This document shows positions 55,388 through 63,236 of a stretch of 64,000 nucleotides of DNA, in pieces. Position numbers and translations under genes: made by a program. Every line of letters starts with the position of its first letter. Positions within the stretch are counted from its first letter, which is position 1. The stretch is from Acidobacteriales bacterium 59-55 (GTDB lineage Bacteria > Acidobacteriota > Terriglobia > Terriglobales > Acidobacteriaceae). The stretch is taken from contig MKSV01000007.1 of assembly GCA_001897435.1 (NCBI GenBank), positions 1,054,001 through 1,118,000 on the forward strand. Direction: 5' to 3'. The notes under the pieces are model-generated. The model saw only the letters and a list, made by a program, of their open reading frames with translations, was not told the DNA's origin and did no database searches.

Positions 55388-56455
55388 TTAGCCGAGGATG
55401 GCGCAAACCTCGGTGAAAACCTCAGCGACCGTAATCGAGGTAATGCACTTCTTTCGCTCTACGATGCAGGTTTCGAGACCGCAGCCCCAGCAGTCGGTCT
55501 GATGGTAAAGGACGCGGTGTTGCCTGCCGTATGGAAACCAGACGCGAGGCTTGTTGCGGGCAGCGAAGATGGCGATGCAACGGGTCTGGGCGGCGGCGGC
55601 GAGATGCATTGGCCCACTGTCATGGCCGATAAAGATCTCGGCACGGGCAAAGGCAGCCGCGCTCTCGCGAGGGGTGAGCTGTCCGCAGAGGTTGACGACC
55701 GTGCCGCCGCCAGCCTCTCGCCACCCGTCGGCTGCGAACTCGCTGGCCTCACTCTCCTGCGGAGAGCCGCTGAGCGTCAGGACATGGCCGGGATGGCGTC
55801 TGGCTAACTCTGTCAACAGCGCGCGCCAGTTTTCGCGGCCCCAATCCTTGGACTGGACCTTGGTGCCGACGCTGACGGCGATCATCGGACGGCCCGCGGC
55901 CGGCTGAAGGGCTTCAACCGCGCGAGCCTGTTCTTCGGCGGTGAGATGCAAGTCCCAGTTCGCAGGATCGTCCAAGCGGGCGTCCCCCAGTTCGGCAAGG
56001 TTGCGAGCCAGCCGGGCGGCTTCGGGTTCGAGAGCCTGCTCAAGCTCCTGCCAGCGGTTCTGATGCATCTCCTCGGTCATCGGCACCCCGATGAGGCGGC
56101 GGATGCCGCAGAGCCGGAAGAAATTAGCGTCGCGACGGGCGGCTTCCATACCTCGTGACGCGCTCAGATATACAAGGACCTGCGGCCTCCAGCGAGCGAT
56201 CTGCCACCAGAGTGAGAGCAGTTCGCGAGGACTGCGTGTGCCGACTGCATAGCGAAAGTAGCCGTGGACAAGGCCGCTGTCTCCCAGAATGACAGCGGCA
56301 GCCGGAGCTTTTACATTGACCGGGAAGTTGGTCAGCATGCGGCGCTCGGCCTGTGGAAATGCTCGCGCGACAAGGTGCAGAGAAGGAAGAGCGACGATCG
56401 TATCCCCGAGGCTGCCGAGGCGATAGATAAGGACCCGTCTGGTAGAAGATGGCAT
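55388..56455 (-). CDS. Glycosyltransferase family 9, probable LPS heptosyltransferase
   Basis: 355 residues, GT-B fold. RVLIYRLGSLGDTIVALPSL at the N-terminus and VGTKVQSKDWGRENW and FIGHDSGPMHLAAAAQ (about 272-288) in the C-terminal half are GT9 signatures of ADP-heptose:LPS transferases. Next to hldE and hldD, so a heptose transferase for the inner core is the natural reading; the acceptor step (I, II or other) cannot be fixed. TAAAAA lies 6 nt before the ATG with no Shine-Dalgarno, a further possible leaderless start. A Cys-rich C-terminus (DCWGCGLETCIVERKKC) is unusual. Confidence 0.88.
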   Translation of the reverse strand: MPSSTRRVLIYRLGSLGDTIVALPSLHLVARAFPQAERRMLTNFPVNVKAPAAAVILGDSGLVHGYFRYAVGTRSPRELLSLWWQIARWRPQVLVYLSASRGMEAARRDANFFRLCGIRRLIGVPMTEEMHQNRWQELEQALEPEAARLARNLAELGDARLDDPANWDLHLTAEEQARAVEALQPAAGRPMIAVSVGTKVQSKDWGRENWRALLTELARRHPGHVLTLSGSPQESEASEFAADGWREAGGGTVVNLCGQLTPRESAAAFARAEIFIGHDSGPMHLAAAAQTRCIAIFAARNKPRVWFPYGRQHRVLYHQTDCWGCGLETCIVERKKCITSITVAEVFTEVCAILG

Positions 56456-56547
56456 GATCTGTTTTTAGTCTGCTTGCTTCGATCGAATGGCGCAACCCTG
56501 TTGGAAGCCTTCCTGATAGAGTTTTCGTGGGCGTGAATGGGAGCGAA

Positions 56548-57132
56548 ATGAAGACGTTGGACGCTTTTGCTATATCCGGGATGCAGGATGAGAGGACGCT
56601 GGCCTGGCATGGAACCGAGTCTGAGTTGCATGGCAATGGTCTGATGGAGCTTGCCATCTCGCAACACCGCGCCAACTTCGATCTCTGGCACGAAGAGGAC
56701 AAGGCGCGTGATTCCCACGCGACAGACGCGGAGATTGCCGCGGTGAAGCATGCAATCGACAGACTGAATCAGCAACGAAACGATTTAGTGGAAAGGATGG
56801 ATGAATCCCTTCTGGCTTTGGCCGGCGAGCAGAATGCCAAGGCCCCGCTGCATTCGGAGACACCGGGGATGATGATCGACCGGCTGTCGATTCTCGCGCT
56901 GAAGATCTATCACACTCGCGAAGAGACTCAAAGGCAGACGGCGACAGACGCCCACCGCGCCCGCAACGCTGCACGGCTGGCCGTGCTCGAAGAGCAGCGC
57001 CGGGACCTGGCCGGATGCCTTGATGCCCTGTGGGCCGAAGTAATCGCCGGGACTCGCCGCTTCAAGCTCTACCGGCAGATGAAGATGTATAACGATCCCG
57101 AATTGAATCCAGTCATGTATGGAAAGCGGTAG
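56548..57132 (+). CDS. DUF4254 family protein
   Basis: 194 residues, helical, cytoplasmic. Family signatures: HRANFDLWHEEDKARD near residue 40, GMMIDRLSILALKIYHTREE (about 109) and LYRQMKMYNDPELNPVMYG at the C-terminus. Function is not established, but such genes tend to sit next to LPS heptosyltransferase genes, as here (divergent from the GT9 gene, 92-nt gap), so a part in core assembly or its control is a reasonable inference. The ATG at 56548 has GGGAG four nt upstream; a GTG at 56527 is also in frame. Confidence 0.8.
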   Translation: MKTLDAFAISGMQDERTLAWHGTESELHGNGLMELAISQHRANFDLWHEEDKARDSHATDAEIAAVKHAIDRLNQQRNDLVERMDESLLALAGEQNAKAPLHSETPGMMIDRLSILALKIYHTREETQRQTATDAHRARNAARLAVLEEQRRDLAGCLDALWAEVIAGTRRFKLYRQMKMYNDPELNPVMYGKR

Positions 57133-57226
57133 CAACGGCCCGCCGCAGTCCCTTCTGTGGGATGCCCTTTGTCGCGATATTGCAGACTTCACAAACCGGA
57201 GCGGTAAGCCGTAAACTTTCGGGGAG

Positions 57227-57255
57227 TTGACCTTGCGGCCGTAGGTGGGTATAAA
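57227..57255 (+). promoter_or_regulatory. Sigma-70 promoter of the TPR gene
   Basis: TTGACC (57227-57232), 17-nt spacer, TATAAA (57250-57255): the best housekeeping-type promoter in the window. The leader to the ATG at 57338 is about 75 nt and contains a 7-T run. Confidence 0.65.
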
Positions 57256-57337
57256 ACCGAGACGAGAATTTTTTTGAGGAATGGGCTCTCCGTAATGACG
57301 GGAGTCTCGGGAGCGCGATCCGGCGACAGGACTACCA

Positions 57338-57907
57338 ATGACTCAGGCAAAGACGGCAAGTGCATCTTCGGCATCTTCAGGCAAACATCCGCGAACTCTG
57401 GCTGGCATCGTTCCACCACAGAACGACATCGCCCGTCAGCAAGCGGTCGCGCACTATGAAGCAGCGCTTCGACTCATGCAGGAGGGCAAGTACGATAAGG
57501 CACATGCAGCGTTCGACAAGATGCTGGCATCGGGCGCCGGTGAGCTGGCAGACCGCGTTCGCATGTACATCAATGCGTGCCTGTTGCAGGTTTCCAAGGG
57601 AAAGACCAGCTTCAAGAGCAACGAAGAGCGGTATGACTACGCCATCTCTCTGTTGAACAATGGGCACTACGAAGATGCTCGTCAGGAGTTCAACACGATC
57701 CTGAACCACAATGGCAAGGCTGACTACGCTTTTTACGGCCTGGCCGTGCTCGCGAGCATGACCGGAGACTCGCACACTTGTCTGGAGCATCTGACGGAAG
57801 CGATCCGGCAGAACCCGCAGAACAGGATTCAGGCGCGAGGAGACTCGGACTTTCAGGATATGGCGGACGATCCCCGGTTTACCGAGCTTCTGTATCCCGA
57901 GGTATAG
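57338..57907 (+). CDS. TPR-repeat protein
   Basis: 189 residues. An N-terminal Ser/Ala-rich segment (about 1-30) is followed by helical repeats: QAVAHYEAALRLMQEGKYDK (about 35-54) and YDYAISLLNNGHYEDARQEF (about 104-123), with a further half-repeat, matching TPR consensus spacing. No signal peptide, so cytoplasmic. It likely mediates protein contacts; the C-terminus (DPRFTELLYPEV) resembles the end of small bacterial TPR scaffolds. AGGACTACCA precedes the ATG and a strong promoter lies 80 nt upstream, suggesting constitutive expression. Confidence 0.78.
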   Translation: MTQAKTASASSASSGKHPRTLAGIVPPQNDIARQQAVAHYEAALRLMQEGKYDKAHAAFDKMLASGAGELADRVRMYINACLLQVSKGKTSFKSNEERYDYAISLLNNGHYEDARQEFNTILNHNGKADYAFYGLAVLASMTGDSHTCLEHLTEAIRQNPQNRIQARGDSDFQDMADDPRFTELLYPEV

Positions 57908-57939
57908 GGCTACCCCTCTGGCCTAATGCCCTGCTTCCC

Positions 57940-58674
57940 CTAACTATCCTGATCGATCGATGCAGGGTAATAAACCGGCCATCCCTCGGCAACGCTAAGC
58001 TCCGCCAGCACCGGGGTAGGATTCACAGGAAACGCCCGCCGTGCAATCGCCAGCATCGCCGCATCATGCACCGAGTTGCCGAAGACCGCATCGGGAGCTG
58101 TAATACCCACGCGCGCCAGTGATGCAGCCTTCCCTTCGTCCGTCGGCACGTCACGGAGCAGATCCGTTACCAGACCATCACGGACCGTCACGCAGGCTGC
58201 CAGCACCCGATTCGGAGGAATATCGAACCGCTGAACCCCCTCTTCGATTACCCAGTCGCAGGTCGAGCTGACCGCCCAGATATCCGTTCCTCCGCTCCGC
58301 AGCTCCGCCACCAGCTCCCGCATCTCCGGGAAGATATTCTGCTCAACATGGCTGGCAAAGAACTTTTTTGCTGCCCGGCGCATCTCGTCCTCGCGGAGCC
58401 CCTGGTAAAGCTGCACCATCTCGCCGCAGATCGCCAGTTCCGAGACCTCGCCCCGCTTATAACCCCGGTACCGCCCATCGATCCAGTCCGTAGCCTCGCG
58501 CGAGACCAGGCCAGTGTCGATGGTCCAGTTCATGAAGGAGGAACCGGAGTCACCCGACCACAGCGTCCCATCGCAGTCGAAGACGGCGACCGCTGGAGCC
58601 AGTTCAAGGACCGCGGCGCGGAACTCAGCGGTACTGAGACGGTTGGCAATAATTACATCGCTTATATTTTCCAA
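57940..58674 (-). CDS. HAD-family phosphatase, SerB-like (HAD-IB)
   Basis: 244 residues. Motif I VAVFDCDGTLWSGDSG (Asp33 nucleophile, Asp35), motif II AVSSTCDW, motif III DEGKAASLARVG and motif IV FGNSVHDAAML are all in place, with a helical cap inserted after motif I, as in phosphoserine-phosphatase-like HADs. The substrate is not evident; no serine genes are nearby. The reading frame opens with TTG at 58674 and has no ATG or GTG before motif I, so the TTG start is likely. It converges on the TPR gene (32-nt gap). Confidence 0.82.
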   Translation of the reverse strand: MENISDVIIANRLSTAEFRAAVLELAPAVAVFDCDGTLWSGDSGSSFMNWTIDTGLVSREATDWIDGRYRGYKRGEVSELAICGEMVQLYQGLREDEMRRAAKKFFASHVEQNIFPEMRELVAELRSGGTDIWAVSSTCDWVIEEGVQRFDIPPNRVLAACVTVRDGLVTDLLRDVPTDEGKAASLARVGITAPDAVFGNSVHDAAMLAIARRAFPVNPTPVLAELSVAEGWPVYYPASIDQDS

Positions 58675-58833
58675 GAAGAATACTCAACTTTTCTGCGCAC
58701 GGCATCGCGCACGGTCAATTCAATCACTTTTAAATTAATTCCATTTTACAATCCTCCCCTGCCCCCACAGGTCGGAGCGAAGGAAGAGAAGCAAGAGAAG
58801 GACCGTCAATGAACGGAAAATGGCCGGATGAAG

Positions 58834-59469
58834 CTAGATTGGAGGAAGTCCGTTCACCACGTTGACTCCGGCAGGAGGACGAAATACGAAATCTTCATTC
58901 TTCACCGGGACGTTCTCTTCTATCCCCGTGAAAGTGAACTCGGTGATGGCCCCGCCTATTTCCTCGAGCCGCATTCGCTCAATCGTTCCAGCCGCCGTGA
59001 CTCCGAGTGTCAGCAGCTTGACTCGCTGCTCCATCCCCTTCGGAACACCTGAGATTTTGAACCCCGCGCCTTCAGGCGAAACGGTCAGCTGATCCAACTC
59101 TTTTTTGAGTTGGGTATGCCCTAACAGGAACCGCAGGGGAGATCGAAGATCGTCCAACTGCTTCGCGGGAATCCTCTGCGCCTGTGCGTCTCCCGGCGTA
59201 TAGAACCAGGCATACTTGCCGTCGAGCACAAAGACCTTGCCCACCGGCTTATCGTAGTTCCAGCGCATCCGGCCGGGCTTCTTCAGCAGCAGTGTGCCGG
59301 ATTCCGTCCGGTCCATTCCCATCCCGGCATAGTGCTCCGTGTAGTGCGCGCGGAGAGACTTCAGATGGTTATAGTGGTCATCCACCTTGCGAATCAGCGC
59401 ATCGCTATTCTGTGCGAACAAACGCGCCGTGCAGCAGACGAGAATTAGAAAAACGATCTTCTTCAGCAT
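58834..59469 (-). CDS. lolA: LolA-like outer-membrane lipoprotein carrier protein
   Basis: 211 residues. Signal peptide (MLKKIVFLILVCCTARLFAQ), then the LolA fold: VDDHYNHLKSLRAHYTEHYA, LLLKKPGRMRWNYDKPVG, DGKYAWFYTPGDAQ and a C-terminal FVFRPPAGVNVV that is typical of LolA. It would ferry lipoproteins across the periplasm. Its ATG overlaps the stop of the prepilin gene (TAATG), so translation is coupled. An extended start at 59490 lies inside that gene. Coupling to a pilin rather than to lolB or ftsK is unusual. Confidence 0.85.
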   Translation of the reverse strand: MLKKIVFLILVCCTARLFAQNSDALIRKVDDHYNHLKSLRAHYTEHYAGMGMDRTESGTLLLKKPGRMRWNYDKPVGKVFVLDGKYAWFYTPGDAQAQRIPAKQLDDLRSPLRFLLGHTQLKKELDQLTVSPEGAGFKISGVPKGMEQRVKLLTLGVTAAGTIERMRLEEIGGAITEFTFTGIEENVPVKNEDFVFRPPAGVNVVNGLPPI

Positions 59470-59993
59470 TACTGGATTGGCTGCGTGCAATTCGTCCCAC
59501 CGGTGGGGTCCTGGCGAATGGTGTTGTTCTCGTCAGCGCAGAAGCCGTTGTCGCCGGTCTTGCCCACCGCGTCGGGCACAGCCGTAATCTCATAGGACGT
59601 GTACATATCCTGATTATTAATGGTCACCTTCGAGCAATTCGTGATCGCGAAGGTATACCCGGCCTTGTGTCCGGTTGCCAGATCGGGCGTAATCAACTGA
59701 GCCGCCTCCGGCGAGGGAGCGCCAGACTTGGGATCGCCGCCCAGTGTCGCCAGCGAACAGGAAAATCCGTGGGAGGGATATGCGGAGTTGTACTGTAGCT
59801 CCGCCTGCCCAATAGTCCGAACCGACTGGATCGCCGAGGTCTGGTTGGCCTGCTTCTTCAGCTTCAAAAGCTGCGGAACAGCCAGCGTCATCAGAATCAG
59901 CATCACCGACATCACGATCAGCAGCTCGATCAGGGTGAAGCCCTCTTCGCGTCGTCCTGCCCGAACCTGCCTCAGAGCGGTCATCTTCGTCAT
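59469..59993 (-). CDS. Type IV pilin / pseudopilin-like protein
   Basis: 174 residues. Prepilin leader MTKMTALRQVRAGRREEG ending in Gly18, followed by the class III signal FTLIELLIVMSVMLILMTLA with Glu at +5 of the mature protein; a prepilin peptidase would cut and methylate it. The globular part contains four cysteines (two near the end, FCADENN and NCTQPIQ) likely to form disulfides. The ATG at 59993 has GAGGGATTG upstream. No assembly ATPase or secretin is in the window, so it may be a minor pilin or a secretion-system pseudopilin. Confidence 0.87.
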   Translation of the reverse strand: MTKMTALRQVRAGRREEGFTLIELLIVMSVMLILMTLAVPQLLKLKKQANQTSAIQSVRTIGQAELQYNSAYPSHGFSCSLATLGGDPKSGAPSPEAAQLITPDLATGHKAGYTFAITNCSKVTINNQDMYTSYEITAVPDAVGKTGDNGFCADENNTIRQDPTGGTNCTQPIQ

Positions 59994-60059
59994 CAATCCC
60001 TCAGCTATCCAATTTCCAACACCGAACAAAACTTTACCAGACCGGATCATCAACCTGAT

Positions 60060-61379
60060 TCAGCAGGCCAGATCTCCCCGCTCAATCTTCATCTCACCCA
60101 GATTCCCCAGCAGCGTCAGCGCAATCGCCTCGGGATGGAAGAGTTGTTGCGCCAGCGTCTGAATATCGGCCGTCGTGACAGCCTCGATCTCCTGGGTAAT
60201 CTCGTCGACTCCAAAGAAACGCCCGAAGTACATCTCCTGACGCGCCAGGTTCGCCATGCGGCTACCCGAGCTTTCGAGGCCAATCACAATATTGCTCTTC
60301 AACTGGTCCTTGGCCCGCTTCAACTCTCCCTCGCTGACGGTGTTCTCTTTCAGACGCCGCAGCTCCTGCAGGGTAAGCTGAACCACCTTCTCGGTCTTGT
60401 CGATCGCCGTGCCCGCGTAGATGCACAGAGAGCCGGTATCGCGGAAGGGGTTCATCTCCGAATAGATGGCGTAGGCCAGCCCCTGATCCTCGCGAATCGT
60501 CTGAAAGAGCCGCGAACTCATGCCTCCACCGAGCATGGTATTCAGCAGATAAACCCCGTAACGGTCTGCATGGTTCACCGGGGGAGCCGGAACCGCCAGG
60601 CAGACCTGCACCTGCTCCAGAGACTTCTTCCGCTTAAGCGTGATGTGCGGCGTAGCCACCGGCGCAGGCAGTTTCGACAGCAGTCCGCCACCCGCGGCAG
60701 CCAGCGAGCTGAACTGCTGCTCCACCTGCGCCACAAAATTATCGTGATCCAGATTTCCCGCCGCTGAGAAGACCATGTTTCGCGGCGTAAACCGGCTGGC
60801 ATAGAAATCGAAGACGATCTGCTGATTGAAGCTCGAAACCGTCTTCTTCGTTCCCAAAATGGGACGTCCCAGGGCATCGTTCTTCCAGAAGTTCTGGGTA
60901 AAGATCTCGTGCACCAGATAGTCAGGATTGTCCTCGTCCATCTTGATCTCTTCGAGGATCACGCCCTGCTCCCGCGCCAGCTCTTCGGGCGTAAACGTCG
61001 GATGCAGAACCAGATCGGCCAGCACATCGAGCGCCGGAGCCACGTTCTCGTCCAGCACCTTGATGTTGAAGCAGACCATCTCCTTGCCGGTAAACGCGTC
61101 CAGATTGCCGCCGATGGTGTCCACCTCGCGGGCAATCTGCTGGGCCGACCGTGAAGTCGTCCCCTTAAACACCATATGTTCCACAAAGTGCGAAATCCCG
61201 TTCACGGCGGCGTCTTCATCCCGCGAACCGGTCCCAATCCACGCCCCCATGGAAACACTCCGGACATGGGGCATGGCCTCCGTCAGCACCGTCAATCCGT
61301 TCGACAAAACGGTCTTGCGGATGTTGCGGGCGGCGGCATTTCTCGTCAAACCACTATCTTCAACCAGCGTTACAGACAT
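60060..61379 (-). CDS. M16-family zinc peptidase (processing-peptidase-like)
   Basis: 439 residues. Inverted zinc motif HFVEH (His64, Glu67, His68) in NGISHFVEHMVFKGT, with the downstream Glu in VILEEIKMDEDN (about 140-151) as third ligand. The second half has the usual M16 inactive domain with GGGMSSRLFQTIREDQGLAY (about 300). Cleaves short peptides, in cytoplasm or periplasm; no signal is seen, so cytoplasmic. The ATG at 61379 has GGAG TTCC in front. It is 66 nt upstream of the prepilin gene on the same strand: M16, prepilin and LolA-like genes probably form one operon. Confidence 0.92.
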   Translation of the reverse strand: MSVTLVEDSGLTRNAAARNIRKTVLSNGLTVLTEAMPHVRSVSMGAWIGTGSRDEDAAVNGISHFVEHMVFKGTTSRSAQQIAREVDTIGGNLDAFTGKEMVCFNIKVLDENVAPALDVLADLVLHPTFTPEELAREQGVILEEIKMDEDNPDYLVHEIFTQNFWKNDALGRPILGTKKTVSSFNQQIVFDFYASRFTPRNMVFSAAGNLDHDNFVAQVEQQFSSLAAAGGGLLSKLPAPVATPHITLKRKKSLEQVQVCLAVPAPPVNHADRYGVYLLNTMLGGGMSSRLFQTIREDQGLAYAIYSEMNPFRDTGSLCIYAGTAIDKTEKVVQLTLQELRRLKENTVSEGELKRAKDQLKSNIVIGLESSGSRMANLARQEMYFGRFFGVDEITQEIEAVTTADIQTLAQQLFHPEAIALTLLGNLGEMKIERGDLAC

Positions 61380-61483
61380 GGAACTCCTTACCCTCCATTC
61401 TTTCACAGCAAGGGGTCCCGCTGGCCGGGCTCACCCATCCGGAGTAAACTAACCAGAGCCCGCCCGAGACAAGACATACCACT

Positions 61484-62713
61484 ATGTTGAACAAAACAAA
61501 CACCGTAGCCGAAGCCTCCCCGCAGCCCGGACCCCTCTTCGGCCAGTCGCTCGAAGCCCTCACCCACCTTATGGCAGGTCTCGGCCAGCGTCCCTACCGG
61601 GCCAACCAGCTCATCGAAGCCGTCTACCGTCAGCGGGTCGCCACCCTCGACGAGATCACCACCCTGCCCGCCAGCCTCCGCGACTCTCTGACCGCCGAGG
61701 GCTACACCATCGGCCTGCCCGAGATCGTCCAGACCGCCCGCTCCATCGACGGCACCGAGCGTTACCTGATCCGTATGGCCGACGGCGAGACCGTCGAGAC
61801 TGTCTGGATGCCCGACGGCGACGGCGGCGAACGTGGCGACGGCTCCCTTGCAGCCGAAGAAGAGGAGAAGGAAGACGCATCCGGCAACTCCGCCGCCTTC
61901 CCCTACCGCCGCGCCACCATCTGCGTCTCCAGCCAGGTCGGCTGCGCCGTCAACTGCCAGTTCTGCCTCACCGCCAAGCTCGGCATCCGCCGCAACCTTA
62001 CCCCGGGCGAGATCGCCGGACAGGTTGCCGCCGTGCTCAACCGCCACCGGGTCGATCTCGGCAGCAGCCGCGGTAACCCCGCCCCGGCACGCATCAACCT
62101 CGTCTTCATGGGCATGGGCGAGCCGTTCCTCAACTACGCCAACTTCATGGACGCTGTCCGCCTGCTGGTCTACATGCGTATCCCCGAATCGCGCATGACC
62201 GTCAGCACATCGGGCATCCTGCCCGGCATTCTGGACTTCGCCCGCGAGCCCGTCCGGCCCAAGCTCGCAGTCAGCCTCAATGCTCCCAACGACGTCATCC
62301 GCGAGTCCATCATGCCCATCACGCGCAAATGGAACATCGCCACCCTCTTCAAAGCGCTCTCGACCATCCCTCTGCGCAACCGCGAGTGGATCACCTTCGA
62401 GTACGTCATGCTGGGGGGAATCAACGACTCACTGGCCAATGCTGACGAACTGATCGCGCTGGTCAGCGGAATGCGCACCAAGATCAACCTCATCGTCTGG
62501 AACGCCGGCCCCGACATGCCCTTCCACGAGCCGCCCCAGGCCGGGGTCGCCGCCTTCCAGAAACGCATCATCGACGCCGGGATTCCGGCCTACATCCGCC
62601 GCCCGCGGGGCCGCGACATCTATGCCGCCTGCGGACAGCTCAAACGGACGGTCGAATCCCCCGTACCCGCTCCTCTAGTCGAGATTTCGTCTGCGGCCAC
62701 TCTTCCCGGATGA
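61484..62713 (+). CDS. rlmN: 23S rRNA (adenine-2503 C2) methyltransferase RlmN
   Basis: 409-residue radical-SAM enzyme that methylates A2503 of 23S rRNA and A37 of some tRNAs. The 4Fe-4S motif is Cys154-x3-Cys158-x2-Cys161 (GCAVNCQFCLTAKLG); the second catalytic Cys is Cys383 in YAACGQL near the C-terminus. FMGMGEPFLNYANF is the SAM-binding GEP motif. An acidic/Gly insertion (about residues 110-139, GDGGERGDG...EEEEKED) separates the N-terminal domain from the radical-SAM core and is not usual. The 3' end overlaps the convergent GNAT gene by 74 nt. Confidence 0.95.
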   Translation: MLNKTNTVAEASPQPGPLFGQSLEALTHLMAGLGQRPYRANQLIEAVYRQRVATLDEITTLPASLRDSLTAEGYTIGLPEIVQTARSIDGTERYLIRMADGETVETVWMPDGDGGERGDGSLAAEEEEKEDASGNSAAFPYRRATICVSSQVGCAVNCQFCLTAKLGIRRNLTPGEIAGQVAAVLNRHRVDLGSSRGNPAPARINLVFMGMGEPFLNYANFMDAVRLLVYMRIPESRMTVSTSGILPGILDFAREPVRPKLAVSLNAPNDVIRESIMPITRKWNIATLFKALSTIPLRNREWITFEYVMLGGINDSLANADELIALVSGMRTKINLIVWNAGPDMPFHEPPQAGVAAFQKRIIDAGIPAYIRRPRGRDIYAACGQLKRTVESPVPAPLVEISSAATLPG

Positions 62714-63236
62714 TCGAAAACCAGACGCTGTGCCGCTGGCTGCCATCGGGCATGATGAAGTGGTTGCGAAACCTTCCCTCCTCCACCGCTCCGATATTTC
62801 GCATGGCCTTCTGCGACTGAAGATTTTCGTGATGCGTCTTCAGAGCCACCCGCCGCAGCTTCAGTTCTTCGAAGGCATAGGTGAGCTGTAGCAGCTTCGC
62901 TTCGGCATTCAGTCCCGCGCCGTGAAGCTCCGGGGTCAGCCAGGTATGTCCCAGCTCCGCTGTCTCATGGATGCGATCGAGGTCCGAGAATCGTGTGCTC
63001 CCGATCACTCGGTTCTCCTGCTTCAAGATCGTAACCCACGGCAGCGAAGTCCCGGCCTCCTTCAACCGCAACGCCTTCTCCAGCCACCCGCGCAGGTCCT
63101 CGGGCGTTTTCACGATGACCGGCATGTAGCGCCAGATTCGATCGTCAAAGGCAATCTTTTCCAGTCCCGGCAGATGCCCCGGCGTCATCGGCTCCAGCCG
63201 TATCCTCGTTCCCTCCAGCACCGGCATCTCACTCAT
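62640..63236 (-). CDS. GNAT acetyltransferase, RimJ/RimL-like
   Basis: 198 residues. TRIRLEPMTPGHLPGLEKIA at the N-terminus, IGSTRFSDLDRIHETAELGH (beta4-beta5) and LNAEAKLLQLTYAFEELKLR with NLQSQKAMRNIGAVEEG near the C-terminus match the RimJ/L branch, which acetylates N-terminal amines of ribosomal proteins or small amines with acetyl-CoA. The ATG at 63236 has GAGGAG seven nt upstream. It overlaps the end of yvcK by 8 nt (same direction, likely coupled) and the end of rlmN by 74 nt (opposite direction). The C-terminal 25 residues are read from the overlap. Confidence 0.82.
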   Translation of the reverse strand: MSEMPVLEGTRIRLEPMTPGHLPGLEKIAFDDRIWRYMPVIVKTPEDLRGWLEKALRLKEAGTSLPWVTILKQENRVIGSTRFSDLDRIHETAELGHTWLTPELHGAGLNAEAKLLQLTYAFEELKLRRVALKTHHENLQSQKAMRNIGAVEEGRFRNHFIMPDGSQRHSVWFSIIREEWPQTKSRLEERVRGIRPSV

